Assembly (NCBI RefSeq): GCF_014642275.1
Contig: NZ_BMIM01000008.1
Coordinates: 60,956-124,955 of the forward strand
Reading direction: 5' to 3'
Source: Flavobacterium lutivivi
GTDB taxonomy: Bacteria > Bacteroidota > Bacteroidia > Flavobacteriales > Flavobacteriaceae
Length of the DNA: 64,000 bases
The first letter of the stretch is position 1. Every line of letters begins with the position of its first letter. The translations under genes and the position numbers were made by a program. The notes beneath the pieces were generated by a model. That model did not search any database and was not told the origin of the DNA. It worked only from the letters and a program-made list of their open reading frames with translations. Of the stretch, positions 27,087-36,092 are shown in pieces.

Positions 27087-28841
27087 ATGAAAAAACTTGT
27101 TTATGTATTCAGTTTGTTTTTGTTAGCTACTGCTTTCATTAGTTGTAATCTTGATGATAGTAAACCTACTAATGTTCAAGACGATGATACTTTTGCAGAA
27201 AACTTTGGTTCTGCAGTAAATAGAGATTTTATTGGTCAAGTTGTTGACGTGGATAATCATCCAATTCAAGGTGTGACAATTTCAATAGGAACATCTTCTA
27301 CGTTAACGGATAGTAATGGGATTTTTGTGATTAATAATGCTCCGGTACATCAAAATTTTGCTTTCGTAAAAGCTATCAAAGCGGGTTATATTATTGGCTC
27401 ACGTTCCATGATACCAACTACTGGGAAAAATAATGTAAAGATAATGTTGATGCCATACGCACCACTAGAGACAATACAATCTGATGTTGAAAGCGAGGTG
27501 TCAATTTATTCTGGTACAAAAGTAAAATTTGACGGAGCTTTTCAGGATGAAAACGGCAACGATTATTCAGGAGTTGTAAGTGTTTCCATGTTTCACTTAA
27601 CACCAAGCGATGAGAACATTAGTAAACTTATGCCAGGAATGCTTTATGCCCAAGCATTCAATAATAGTGAAGCTATGTTACAAACCTATGGGATGATTAA
27701 TGTAGAACTTCGTGGTAGCACAGGACAAAGACTAAATATTAAAAAAGGCCACAAAGCCGAAATAACTTTAAGAATTGATGATAGTCAACTAGCAACAGCT
27801 CCATCTACTATTCCGCTTTGGCATTTTGACGAAGAGAAAGGCTATTGGAAAGAAGACGGATTAGCTACAAAAGTTGGAAATAAATATGTTGGCGAAGTAA
27901 GTCATTTTTCTTGGTGGAATTGTGATTATCCATACCCGACAGTTTCATTAACTGTTAAAGTTGTTGATAATAGTGGCAACCCAATTTCTAATGTTGGTGT
28001 TGGCTTAACGTTAAGTGGTGCCACTTTTCCTGTTTTGGGATATACCAATGTAGATGGAATAGTAGCAGGTTTAATTCCAGCAAATCAAACCCTAACCATG
28101 AATGTGTATTCTGATTATTCTACTTGTAATTCTAATAATATTGTTTACACAACTACCATAGGTCCATTTAATACTGATACCATATTACCAAATGTTGTAA
28201 TCACTTCAACAGCTAATGTACTAATATCAGAAGTTCAAGGAACATTGTTGAAATGTGATAATACAAATGTTACAAATGGATATGTTGTACTTTCTAAATA
28301 TGGAAATATGTCATTCTCTCCAGTTACTAATGGAGCCTTTAGTTTTCATGAAATTTATTGTTCTAATGACACACAATTCACTCTAAAAGGAGTTGATATT
28401 GAAAATTTTCAGCAAACAGACACTATTGCCTATAATTTTACAGTTCCAATAACAACCATTGGAAATCTTCAAGCATGTAATGCAATTGACGAATTTATTT
28501 CTTATCAATTAGATAGTCAGCCTACAGTTTTTCTCGTAAATAATGTTGCGGCTTATCAATTACAGACTGCTTTAACTCTTCAAGCATCTGGTCAAGAGAA
28601 TCAATCGTTATACATTTGGGGAAATACCATGTCACCAGGCATTTATGACAGTACAACATTTATTATGGAAGGTTACCCTGTTGGATTTGTCGATTCAACC
28701 ACTCCTAATACTATGCAATATAATCTAAACCAGGTTGGAGCTGTAGGCGAATTTGTTGATATGACATTTAGCGGAACATATAATGATCAAACTGGAGTGC
28801 ACACAATAACTGGTGTCGCTCACATAAGGCGAGATAATTAA
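27087..28841 (+). CDS. Surface lipoprotein with carboxypeptidase-regulatory-like domains
   Basis: MKKLVYVFSLFLLATAFISCN gives a lipoprotein signal (Cys20), followed by an acidic DDS...DDD stretch of the kind that directs Bacteroidota lipoproteins to the cell surface. Residues about 45-125 form a carboxypeptidase D regulatory-like beta-sandwich (FIGQVVDVDNHPIQGVTISIG...TDSNGIF). A second such repeat starts at about 290 (VSLTVKVVDNSGNPISNVGVGL). The rest is beta-rich with no catalytic motif. It is monocistronic. Probably adhesive or structural. Confidence 0.72.
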   Translation: MKKLVYVFSLFLLATAFISCNLDDSKPTNVQDDDTFAENFGSAVNRDFIGQVVDVDNHPIQGVTISIGTSSTLTDSNGIFVINNAPVHQNFAFVKAIKAGYIIGSRSMIPTTGKNNVKIMLMPYAPLETIQSDVESEVSIYSGTKVKFDGAFQDENGNDYSGVVSVSMFHLTPSDENISKLMPGMLYAQAFNNSEAMLQTYGMINVELRGSTGQRLNIKKGHKAEITLRIDDSQLATAPSTIPLWHFDEEKGYWKEDGLATKVGNKYVGEVSHFSWWNCDYPYPTVSLTVKVVDNSGNPISNVGVGLTLSGATFPVLGYTNVDGIVAGLIPANQTLTMNVYSDYSTCNSNNIVYTTTIGPFNTDTILPNVVITSTANVLISEVQGTLLKCDNTNVTNGYVVLSKYGNMSFSPVTNGAFSFHEIYCSNDTQFTLKGVDIENFQQTDTIAYNFTVPITTIGNLQACNAIDEFISYQLDSQPTVFLVNNVAAYQLQTALTLQASGQENQSLYIWGNTMSPGIYDSTTFIMEGYPVGFVDSTTPNTMQYNLNQVGAVGEFVDMTFSGTYNDQTGVHTITGVAHIRRDN

Positions 28842-28846
28842 AAATT

Positions 28847-28880
28847 AAAAAAATCCCAACCATTTGGTTGGGATTTTTTT
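28847..28880. terminator. Bidirectional terminator at 28.9 kb
   Basis: The arms AATCCCAACCA and TGGTTGGGATT are flanked by A- and T-runs, between a rightward lipoprotein gene and a leftward gene of unknown function. Confidence 0.87.
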
Positions 28881-29400
28881 ATAAAAACTCTTTTAATTCG
28901 GTTTTTAAAAAACTCAAAGCTATACTTGTAGCTGGTTCACTCTCCAGTAAATCATTTAGTATTTTTTCTCGAAGTTTATCTGCATCGGTAACGCCATCAT
29001 CCAAAGTGGTTTTTCTGATGCTTTGTATAACAGTATTTTTTGCCTTTAAAATTGTTACCCACAACTCGTCTGAAACATATATTTGTTGCGTTAGGTTATG
29101 TTCAAATTCTTGCTCGATGTGATGTATCAACAAGTTTTGGTAATCTGCTTTGCTGGTGTTCAATGGTGCAACTCGAATTAACAGTTTCGATGGATTTATT
29201 CTTTCTAAAAACAACGCCAATCGTTCATAGGCTTGCAAGCGAAGTGGTAAAGCGTGTTTTTGGTTTTCGCGTTGTAAAATCCATCTTCGGCTGTTTTCTT
29301 GATCTTTAAAATGTCTTTCAAATAACAAATAAGCAACACCACCAGTAATAAGCGATGGTATAGCATACATTAGTACTTCAATAATTTTATCTGTGTTCAT
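28879..29400 (-). CDS. Membrane-anchored helical protein of unknown function
   Basis: A 173-residue protein with one N-terminal helix (IIEVLMYAIPSLITGGVAYLLF) and a long charged helical cytosolic part (PLRLQAYERLALFLERINPSKLLIRV, then DYQNLLIHHIEQEFEHNLTQQIYVSDELW). I recognise the style of a conserved Flavobacteriaceae hypothetical but cannot name a function. It is divergent from uvrD, with a possible -7 TATATTTG at 29490-29497 on its strand. Confidence 0.75.
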   Translation of the reverse strand: MNTDKIIEVLMYAIPSLITGGVAYLLFERHFKDQENSRRWILQRENQKHALPLRLQAYERLALFLERINPSKLLIRVAPLNTSKADYQNLLIHHIEQEFEHNLTQQIYVSDELWVTILKAKNTVIQSIRKTTLDDGVTDADKLREKILNDLLESEPATSIALSFLKTELKEFL

Positions 29401-29519
29401 TTTTAAAAATAGTTTACAGTTATCATGTCAGTTCGAGTGTTCTAATTTTAATTGGAATGTATAGAGAACAATTCCTTAAAAATTGTTGACAAATATAATA
29501 GAATAATGTCTTAAATAAA

Positions 29520-29550
29520 TTGTAAATAATTAGCAGTAATTTTAAATTTG
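29520..29550 (+). promoter_or_regulatory. Promoter of uvrD
   Basis: TTG (29520-29522), N20, TAAATTTG (29543-29550), 16 bp before the ATG, matches the Bacteroidota consensus in both elements and spacing. Confidence 0.72.
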
Positions 29551-29566
29551 AACCTTTACAAAAACG

Positions 29567-31903
29567 ATGATAAACAAATATATTTCACAACTCAACGAAG
29601 CACAACAAGCTCCTGTTCTACAAAAAGATGGTCCAATGATTATTATTGCTGGTGCTGGTTCTGGAAAAACACGTGTGTTGACCGTTCGTATTTCCTATTT
29701 GATGAGTTTGGGTGTAGATGCATTCAATATTTTAGCATTAACGTTTACCAACAAAGCAGCACGCGAAATGAAAAAACGTATTGCTGATATTGTGGGCAAC
29801 AATGAAGCAAAAAACCTTTGGATGGGAACATTTCACTCGGTTTTTGCTAAAATTCTTCGTATCGAAGCAGATAAATTGGGTTATCCGTCCAATTTTACAA
29901 TCTATGACACACAAGACAGCGTTCGATTGATTTCGGCTATCGTCAAAGAAATGCAGCTTGACAAAGATATTTATAAACCAAAACAGATTTACAGCAGAAT
30001 TTCTTCTTATAAAAATTCACTCATAACGGTAAAAGCCTATTTCAATAATCCTGAATTGCAAGAAGCCGATGCAATGAGCAAAAAGCCCAGAATGGGTGAA
30101 ATTTATAAAGAATATGTGGAACGTTGTTTCAAAAGTGGCGCAATGGATTTTGACGATTTATTGCTCAAAACCAATGAATTACTCAATGTTTTTCCAGATG
30201 TTTTAGCAAAATACCAAGATAGATTTAAATACATTTTGGTCGATGAGTATCAAGACACCAATCATTCGCAGTATTTGATTGTTCGTGCGTTATCTGATAG
30301 ATTTCAAAATATCTGTGTTGTAGGCGATGATGCACAGAGTATTTATGCATTTCGTGGTGCCAACATTAATAATATTTTGAATTTCCAAAAAGACTATGAT
30401 AATGTAAAAACCTATCGATTGGAACAAAATTATCGTTCGACCAAGAATATTGTTGAAGCTGCCAATTCTATCATAGATAAAAATCAAACAAAACTCGAAA
30501 AAGTGGTTTGGACAGCCAATGATTTTGGCCCAAAAGTAAAAGTGCATCGTAGTATTACCGATAGTGAAGAAGGACGATTTGTTGCCAGCGAAATATTTGA
30601 ACAAAAAATGCGCAATCAAATGCTGAACGGCCAATTTGCTGTGTTGTATAGAACCAATGCACAATCTCGTTCCATAGAAGATGCGCTTCGCAAAAGAGAT
30701 ATTCCTTATAGAATTTATGGTGGATTATCGTTCTATCAACGAAAAGAAATCAAAGATGTATTGTGTTATTTACGATTGGTTATCAACCCTAAAGATGAAG
30801 AAGCTTTGATTCGTGTCATCAATTATCCAGCTCGCGGAATAGGAGATACGACAATTGAAAAGTTGACGATAGCTGCCAATCATTACAAGCGTTCCATTTT
30901 TGAAGTAATGGAAAACATCGACAAGATTGATTTGAAACTCAACAGTGGTACAAAGCAAAAATTGGAAGATTTTGTAACAATGATTAAAAGTTTTCAAATC
31001 ATCAACGAAAATCAAGATGCGTTTTATCTAGCAGAACATGTTACCAAAAAAACGGGTTTGGTTCAAGAACTCAAAAAAGATGGTACTCCAGAAGGAATTG
31101 CTCGACTTGAAAACATAGAAGAATTATTAAACGGTATCAAAGATTTTACAGAAGGTCAAAAAGAGGTTGATGGTGCTCGTGGCGCATTATCTGAATTTCT
31201 TGAAGATGTTGCTCTTGCAACCGATTTAGACAAAGATACAGGCGATGACGATAGAGTTGCTTTGATGACGATACACTTAGCAAAAGGATTGGAGTTTCCT
31301 TATGTATTTATTGTTGGGATGGAAGAGGATTTATTTCCAAGCGCCATGAGTTTAAATACTCGAAGCGAACTCGAAGAAGAACGCCGTTTGTTCTATGTAG
31401 CTTTGACAAGAGCTGAACATCAAGCGTATTTAACGTATGCGCAATCGCGTTATCGTTGGGGAAAATTGACCGATAGCGAACCATCACGATTTATTGAAGA
31501 AATCAAAGATGAATATCTAGAGTATATGAACCCTCAAGTTGATACAGGTTATCGTTATAAACCAAGTATTGATTTAGATATTTTTGGCGATGTAGATAAA
31601 TCAAAATTACGATTAACAAAACCAGTTAGCGGAACACCACCAAAAAACTTTGGAAATGAACCTACAATGTCGTCAAATATTCGTAAATTGAAACCTGTTT
31701 CGGGTTCAGCGCCAAGTGCGAATACCAATTTATTTGACAACAAATTAACTATTGGAAATATTGTTATGCACGAACGATTTGGTAAAGGAGAAATAATAAA
31801 CCTCGAAGGTGTTGGTGCTGATAGAAAAGCTGAAATAAAATTTGACGTAGGCGGAATTAAAAAATTGCTTTTAAGGTTTGCAAAGTTGGATGTGATAAGT
31901 TAA
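29567..31903 (+). CDS. uvrD: UvrD/PcrA-type DNA helicase
   Basis: A superfamily 1A 3'-5' helicase used in repair and replication restart. The motifs run in order: Q-motif LNEAQQAP, Walker A AGAGSGKTR (29-37), LTFTNKAAREMKKRI, DDLLLKTNELL, Walker B ILVDEYQDTNHSQY, VVGDDAQSIYAFRGA, LEQNYRST, VALMTIHLAKGLEFPYVFIVGMEE and EEERRLFYVALTRA. The C-terminal tail ends in a Tudor-like segment (GNIVMHERFGKGEIINLEG). At 778 residues it is full length. Rep is less likely given this tail. Confidence 0.95.
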   Translation: MINKYISQLNEAQQAPVLQKDGPMIIIAGAGSGKTRVLTVRISYLMSLGVDAFNILALTFTNKAAREMKKRIADIVGNNEAKNLWMGTFHSVFAKILRIEADKLGYPSNFTIYDTQDSVRLISAIVKEMQLDKDIYKPKQIYSRISSYKNSLITVKAYFNNPELQEADAMSKKPRMGEIYKEYVERCFKSGAMDFDDLLLKTNELLNVFPDVLAKYQDRFKYILVDEYQDTNHSQYLIVRALSDRFQNICVVGDDAQSIYAFRGANINNILNFQKDYDNVKTYRLEQNYRSTKNIVEAANSIIDKNQTKLEKVVWTANDFGPKVKVHRSITDSEEGRFVASEIFEQKMRNQMLNGQFAVLYRTNAQSRSIEDALRKRDIPYRIYGGLSFYQRKEIKDVLCYLRLVINPKDEEALIRVINYPARGIGDTTIEKLTIAANHYKRSIFEVMENIDKIDLKLNSGTKQKLEDFVTMIKSFQIINENQDAFYLAEHVTKKTGLVQELKKDGTPEGIARLENIEELLNGIKDFTEGQKEVDGARGALSEFLEDVALATDLDKDTGDDDRVALMTIHLAKGLEFPYVFIVGMEEDLFPSAMSLNTRSELEEERRLFYVALTRAEHQAYLTYAQSRYRWGKLTDSEPSRFIEEIKDEYLEYMNPQVDTGYRYKPSIDLDIFGDVDKSKLRLTKPVSGTPPKNFGNEPTMSSNIRKLKPVSGSAPSANTNLFDNKLTIGNIVMHERFGKGEIINLEGVGADRKAEIKFDVGGIKKLLLRFAKLDVIS

Positions 31904-31921
31904 GAAAAAAGAACAAAGAAT

Positions 31922-31988
31922 AAAGAGAATAGATTTTTGTTCGTTATTTCTAAATAAGTTAAGCATATATCTTTTTTCTATTCTCTTT
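31922..31988. repeat. Inverted repeat in uvrD-tsaC spacer
   Basis: AAAGAGAATAG (31922-31932) and CTATTCTCTTT (31978-31988) are perfect complements 45 bp apart in a purine-rich/pyrimidine-rich spacer. It could form a long-loop hairpin in the tsaC leader; there is no GC-rich stem or T-run for a terminator. Confidence 0.45.
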
Positions 31989-32006
31989 TTTCTATTTTCA
32001 AAAAAA

Positions 32007-32627
32007 ATGTCAGAATTCATAAAAATATACGAAGATAAACCCAGCGAAGCAGCTATAAAAAAAGTAGTTGATGTGTTGCGTGAAGGTGGTTTGGTGATAT
32101 ATCCAACTGATACTGTTTATGGTTTGGGTTGCGATATTACCAATTCAAGAGCTTTGGAACGCATTGCAAAAATCAAAGGAATAAAGCTGGAGAAAGCTAA
32201 TTTTTCTTTTGTGTGTAGTGATTTAAGCAACTTGTCAGACTATGTTCGCCAAATAGATACTTCTACATTTAAAATCCTAAAAAGAGCTTTGCCTGGACCA
32301 TATACTTTTATTCTTCCGGGAAATAACGATTTGCCAAAAGAATTCCGAAAAAAGAAAACGGTTGGTATTCGTGTTCCCGATAATCGTATTGCGCAAGAAA
32401 TAGTAAAAATGCTTGGTAACCCAATTGTTTCTACATCAATTCATGATGATGATGAGGTGATCGAATATTCTACCGATCCAGAATTGATTTTTGAGAAATG
32501 GCAAAATTTAGTCGATTTGGTGATTGATGGCGGTTATGGTGATAATACACCATCGACTATTATCGATTTGAGTGGATATGAACCAATAGTCGTTCGTGAA
32601 GGAAAAGGAGATATTGATATTCTATAA
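32007..32627 (+). CDS. L-threonylcarbamoyladenylate synthase (Sua5/YrdC/YciO)
   Basis: Makes threonylcarbamoyl-AMP from threonine, bicarbonate and ATP for the t6A37 modification of tRNAs. YPTDTVYGLGCD (about 34) and the KRALPGPYTFILPG and GIRVPDNRIAQEIV segments are the YrdC signature, with STSIH...and TIIDLSG near the end. At 206 residues it is the short form without the Sua5 C-terminal domain. A YciO-like paralogue of less certain function is possible. Confidence 0.87.
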   Translation: MSEFIKIYEDKPSEAAIKKVVDVLREGGLVIYPTDTVYGLGCDITNSRALERIAKIKGIKLEKANFSFVCSDLSNLSDYVRQIDTSTFKILKRALPGPYTFILPGNNDLPKEFRKKKTVGIRVPDNRIAQEIVKMLGNPIVSTSIHDDDEVIEYSTDPELIFEKWQNLVDLVIDGGYGDNTPSTIIDLSGYEPIVVREGKGDIDIL

Positions 32628-32631
32628 ATCA

Positions 32632-32659
32632 AAAAAGCCCTGAAATTTCAGGGCTTTTT
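32632..32659. terminator. Bidirectional terminator, tsaC/ompA-like
   Basis: The arms AAAAAGCCCTGA and TCAGGGCTTTTT lie between the convergent tsaC-type gene and OmpA lipoprotein gene. Confidence 0.87.
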
Positions 32660-32677
32660 GGTTTTAATAAGAGAAGA

Positions 32678-33514
32678 CTATTTCGATAAACTTTTCATTT
32701 CTTTTTCAATCATGTCATAGAATTGATCAATTTTTGGCATGATGACTATTCGAGTTCTTCTGTTTGTTGCTCTATTTTCAGCAGTATTATTTTCAACCAA
32801 AGGAATATATTGGCTTCTTCCAGCAGCAATCAATTGTTTTGGGTTTACTCCTAAATCTTTGGTCAACATTCTAACAATAGCTGTTGCACGTTTTACGCTC
32901 AAATCCCAGTTGTCCAATAAGATTGCATTACCAGTAAACGGAACATTGTCTGTATGTCCTTCAACTAAGCATTCAAAATCTGGTTTGTCATTGATAACTT
33001 TAGCAACTTTTGCCAAAATTTCCTTAGCTCTATCAGTAATTACATAACTACCACTTTTGAAAAGCATTTTGTCGGAAATATTGATAAATACAACACCTTT
33101 TTCAACGTTTACATTAATATCTGGATCATCAAGACCAACTGTTTTTTTCAAGCTAGTAACCAATGCAAGCGTTACACTGTCTTTTTTAGTCAAAGCATCT
33201 TGTAAACGAGATATTTTTAAATCTTTTTCTTTGATACTTTCCAATGATTTTTCAAGATTTTGAGCTCCTTTGGTAGTCAAAACAGTCATTTCTTTGTTGC
33301 TGTTAATCAAGTCAGAGTTGTTTTGTTTTAAATAATCATTTTGTTTAGACAAAGCATCTTTTTCAGATAAACATAAGTTCAATTTCATTGTAGTTGAATT
33401 GAGCAAATCTTGACATTCTTTATTTTTTTGCTCTAATTCAGCAATTTTTTTCTTAGTTCCACACGACGTTAAAGTCAATGTTATCAACGAAAGGGCTAAA
33501 AAAACTTTTTTCAT
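32678..33514 (-). CDS. OmpA-family lipoprotein
   Basis: MKKVFLALSLITLTLTSCG is a lipoprotein signal (Cys18). Residues 20-120 form a coiled coil (KIAELEQKNKECQDLL...SKQNDYLKQNNSDL), and 140-270 form an OmpA-C/MotB peptidoglycan-binding domain with LVEGHTDNVPFTGN, LSVKRATAIVRML and NRATNRRTRIVIMPK. It probably links the outer membrane to peptidoglycan. It is monocistronic, with a -7 TACCTTTG 22 bp upstream (33537-33544). Confidence 0.88.
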   Translation of the reverse strand: MKKVFLALSLITLTLTSCGTKKKIAELEQKNKECQDLLNSTTMKLNLCLSEKDALSKQNDYLKQNNSDLINSNKEMTVLTTKGAQNLEKSLESIKEKDLKISRLQDALTKKDSVTLALVTSLKKTVGLDDPDINVNVEKGVVFINISDKMLFKSGSYVITDRAKEILAKVAKVINDKPDFECLVEGHTDNVPFTGNAILLDNWDLSVKRATAIVRMLTKDLGVNPKQLIAAGRSQYIPLVENNTAENRATNRRTRIVIMPKIDQFYDMIEKEMKSLSK

Positions 33515-33536
33515 GGGTTGAATTTTAATGTTAATG

Positions 33537-33544
33537 CAAAGGTA
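33537..33544 (-). promoter_or_regulatory. -7 promoter element for OmpA lipoprotein
   Basis: Minus-strand TACCTTTG matches TAnnTTTG 22 bp before the ATG; no clear -33 at proper spacing. Confidence 0.5.
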
Positions 33545-33588
33545 TGGATTATATTACTTTATTAAAATGAATTGCACATAAAGTATTG

Positions 33589-34581
33589 TTAATTTTCCTC
33601 AAATACCTTGCCACCTTTTATGAAATAGTTATAGACAATACTATTTGTTTTGAAGTAACTTTCTGTTTGATTGTTGGTTCTTTTTTTCAAATATTTATTT
33701 AGCAAATGATAGAAATGAAAATGAGCTTTGATTATAGCCCAACAATGGCTTAATTTTCCTTTTAAGATGAACTGAATTCCTGCAATTCCATCGAGAAAAA
33801 GTCGAGTAAAAATAATAGGTAGAATTTTGCCTTCTGGCAAATTTTTAACAAGCATCAGCAATGAATTTCTGAAATTCAAAAAGGTCTTTTTCGGGTTACT
33901 TTCTTTAAGTGTTGCACCGCCAACATGATAAATAATAGATTGAAAAGTATAGCATGTTTTATAACCAGCATTTTTTGAACGCCAACATAAATCTATTTCT
34001 TCTTGATGTGCAAAAAAGCTTTCGTCAAATCCGCCAAGTTGATTAAAAACCTCTTTTCTAATAAAAAAACATGCTCCACTTGCCCAAAAAATTTCATAGA
34101 AATCATCGTATTGTCCGTTGTCTTTTTCAACCGTTTCAAATATTCTTCCACGGCAATATGGATAGCCATATTTGTCAATAAAACCTCCAGCTGCACCAGC
34201 ATATTCAAATAGAGATTTGTTTTTGAAATCTAATATTTTTGGTTGAATGATGGCAACATTTTTTTCTTTTTCAAAAATTTCTAAAATAGGTTTGAGCCAG
34301 TTTTCTGTAACTTCTACATCAGAATTCAATAAGCAGAAATAAGGTTCTTCAACATCTTTAAGAGCAACATTATAGCCTTGTGCATAGCCAAAGTTTCCCT
34401 CATTCTGAATGATCTTTATATCAGGATAATTTGTTTTAACAAATTCAATAGAACTATCAGTCGAAGCATTGTCAGCAAGGTAAATAGTTGCCTCTGGAGA
34501 ATATGACATCACCGATGGTAAAAATTGCTCTAACAATTTTACTCCATTCCAATTTAATATGACTACTGCTATTTTTTTCAA
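33589..34581 (-). CDS. Family 2 glycosyltransferase
   Basis: A 330-residue GT-A enzyme related to rhamnosyltransferases. AVVILNWNG starts the nucleotide-binding fold, then LADNASTDSS, the metal-binding NSDVEV (DxD-like) and GACFFIRKEVFNQLGGFDESFFAHQEEIDLCWR with the ED acceptor motif. The start is TTG: homologues begin MKKIAVVILNWNG and no ATG is available. It is 5 bp after the nuclease-like gene, so co-transcribed. It probably adds a sugar to surface polysaccharide; donor and acceptor are unknown. Confidence 0.88.
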   Translation of the reverse strand: MKKIAVVILNWNGVKLLEQFLPSVMSYSPEATIYLADNASTDSSIEFVKTNYPDIKIIQNEGNFGYAQGYNVALKDVEEPYFCLLNSDVEVTENWLKPILEIFEKEKNVAIIQPKILDFKNKSLFEYAGAAGGFIDKYGYPYCRGRIFETVEKDNGQYDDFYEIFWASGACFFIRKEVFNQLGGFDESFFAHQEEIDLCWRSKNAGYKTCYTFQSIIYHVGGATLKESNPKKTFLNFRNSLLMLVKNLPEGKILPIIFTRLFLDGIAGIQFILKGKLSHCWAIIKAHFHFYHLLNKYLKKRTNNQTESYFKTNSIVYNYFIKGGKVFEEN

Positions 34582-34586
34582 AGTAT

Positions 34587-35033
34587 TTATAATGTAAAAA
34601 GAGGAAGTTCTTTTAGAAAAATATATTTTTCATTCTCAAAATCCATTTGGCAAAAATAATTATTTAAACCATTGGTTACCATCAAATATTGAGCATTCAG
34701 TTTTAGATTATAACGCGCTATTTGATCAAATACATTTTGAGTAATTGAAACTTCTGGCGCTTTGCATTCTACAAGTAAAAAAATGCTTCCGTTAGGATTG
34801 AAAACTACAATGTCATAACGCTTTGTCAATCCATTTATTTTGATGTTTTTTTCAACGTTTATATATGATTTTGGATATTTTTTTTCCTCTAAAAGGAATT
34901 TTACAACATGTTGTCTTACCCATTCTTCGGGAGTTAGGACTACAAATTTTTTACGGATTTCATCAAAAATCAATACTTTATTTTCACTATTTTTGAAGCG
35001 AAACGAATACTCAGGAAAGTTTAACTTTTGCAT
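34587..35033 (-). CDS. Type I restriction HsdR-N-like PD-(D/E)xK protein
   Basis: A 148-residue stand-alone domain like the N-terminal nuclease domain of HsdR. KKFVVLTPEEWVRQHVVKFLLEEKKYP is the family opening, and the nuclease triad is visible as D in YDIVVFNP and E-x-K in LLVECKAPEV. No helicase, methylase or specificity subunit is nearby, so it is not a restriction system. Its promoter ends 4 bp before the ATG. It is in an operon with the glycosyltransferase and divergent from holA. The cellular role is unknown. Confidence 0.82.
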   Translation of the reverse strand: MQKLNFPEYSFRFKNSENKVLIFDEIRKKFVVLTPEEWVRQHVVKFLLEEKKYPKSYINVEKNIKINGLTKRYDIVVFNPNGSIFLLVECKAPEVSITQNVFDQIARYNLKLNAQYLMVTNGLNNYFCQMDFENEKYIFLKELPLFTL

Positions 35034-35037
35034 TGGG

Positions 35038-35067
35038 CAAAAGTACTTATTTTGTGCTTACTGCCAA
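35038..35067 (-). promoter_or_regulatory. Promoter of HsdR-N-like gene
   Basis: Minus-strand TTG (35065-35067), N19, TACTTTTG (35038-35045) is an ideal Bacteroidota promoter, with its last base 4 bp before the ATG. This predicts a leaderless or nearly leaderless mRNA. Confidence 0.68.
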
Positions 35068-35087
35068 CTGAGATTGTAAACTAAATC

Positions 35088-36092
35088 ATGGACGAAGTAG
35101 TAAAAATCATCAACGATATTAAGACAGGAAATATTAAACCAATCTATTTTTTGATGGGTGAAGAACCTTATTATATTGATAAACTAACTGAATATATAGA
35201 AGAAAATGTATTAACCGATGATGAAAAAGGCTTCAACCAAATGGTGATTTATGGTCGTGATACTACTATTGATGAAATTGTTTCCAATGCCAAACGTTTT
35301 CCTATGATGGCAGAACGACAAGTTGTAATTGTAAAAGAAGCACAAGAATTATCGAGAACGATAGACCAATTAGAAGCCTATGCTGAAAATCCTCAACCAA
35401 CGACTGTTTTAGTTTTTGCTTATAAATACAAAACACTCGATAAAAGAAAAAAACTTATCAAAACTCTTGATAAAAAAGGATTGGTTTATGAAAGTAAAAA
35501 ACTTTATGAAAATCAAGTAGGCGAGTGGATAAGAAGAGTACTCAAAGGAAGAGGATACGAAATTGAGCCCAAAGCAATGATGATGCTTGTCGAGTTTCTT
35601 GGAAACGATCTTAGTCGTATTGCTAATGAAATCAATAAGTTGGAAATTATTTTACCAAAAGGAAGCAAAATAACTCCGTCACATATTGAAGAAAATATTG
35701 GTTTTAGCAAAGATTTTAACGTGTTTGAATTTCGCAAAGCAATTGGTGAAAAAAAACAATTCAAAGCCTATCAGATTGCAGATTATTTTGCCAAAAATCC
35801 AAAAGATAATCCACTTGTTATGACAACAGGATTGGTATTTGGTTTTTTCTCGGCTCTTCTTCAGTATCATGGTTTAAAAGATAAATCTCCAAATAATGTA
35901 GCTAGAGAATTAAAAGTAAGTCCATATTTTGTTACGGATTACATTTCTGCAGCCAAAAATTATCCAATGAAAAAAGTGAGTAGTATAATTGCTGCGCTTA
36001 GAGAACTTGATGTAAAAAGCAAAGGAGTTGGAGCCAATTCACTATCTGATAGTGATTTGTTGAAAGAAATTTTGGTTAAAATATTTAATTAA
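35088..36092 (+). CDS. holA: DNA polymerase III delta subunit
   Basis: The clamp-loader delta subunit that opens the sliding clamp. The opening YFLMGEEPYYIDKLTEYIEENVL is the AAA-like domain without Walker A, as usual for delta; ELSRTIDQLEAYAENPQPTTVLVFAYKYKTLDKRKKL and NDLSRIANEINKLEIIL are family segments. At 334 residues it is full length. It overlaps the response regulator tail-to-tail by 4 bp. Confidence 0.92.
   Translation: MDEVVKIINDIKTGNIKPIYFLMGEEPYYIDKLTEYIEENVLTDDEKGFNQMVIYGRDTTIDEIVSNAKRFPMMAERQVVIVKEAQELSRTIDQLEAYAENPQPTTVLVFAYKYKTLDKRKKLIKTLDKKGLVYESKKLYENQVGEWIRRVLKGRGYEIEPKAMMMLVEFLGNDLSRIANEINKLEIILPKGSKITPSHIEENIGFSKDFNVFEFRKAIGEKKQFKAYQIADYFAKNPKDNPLVMTTGLVFGFFSALLQYHGLKDKSPNNVARELKVSPYFVTDYISAAKNYPMKKVSSIIAALRELDVKSKGVGANSLSDSDLLKEILVKIFN

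Noticed and set aside
34587-35033. A type I restriction-modification system
   Set aside because: Only an HsdR N-terminal-like domain is present; there is no helicase part, hsdM or hsdS nearby.
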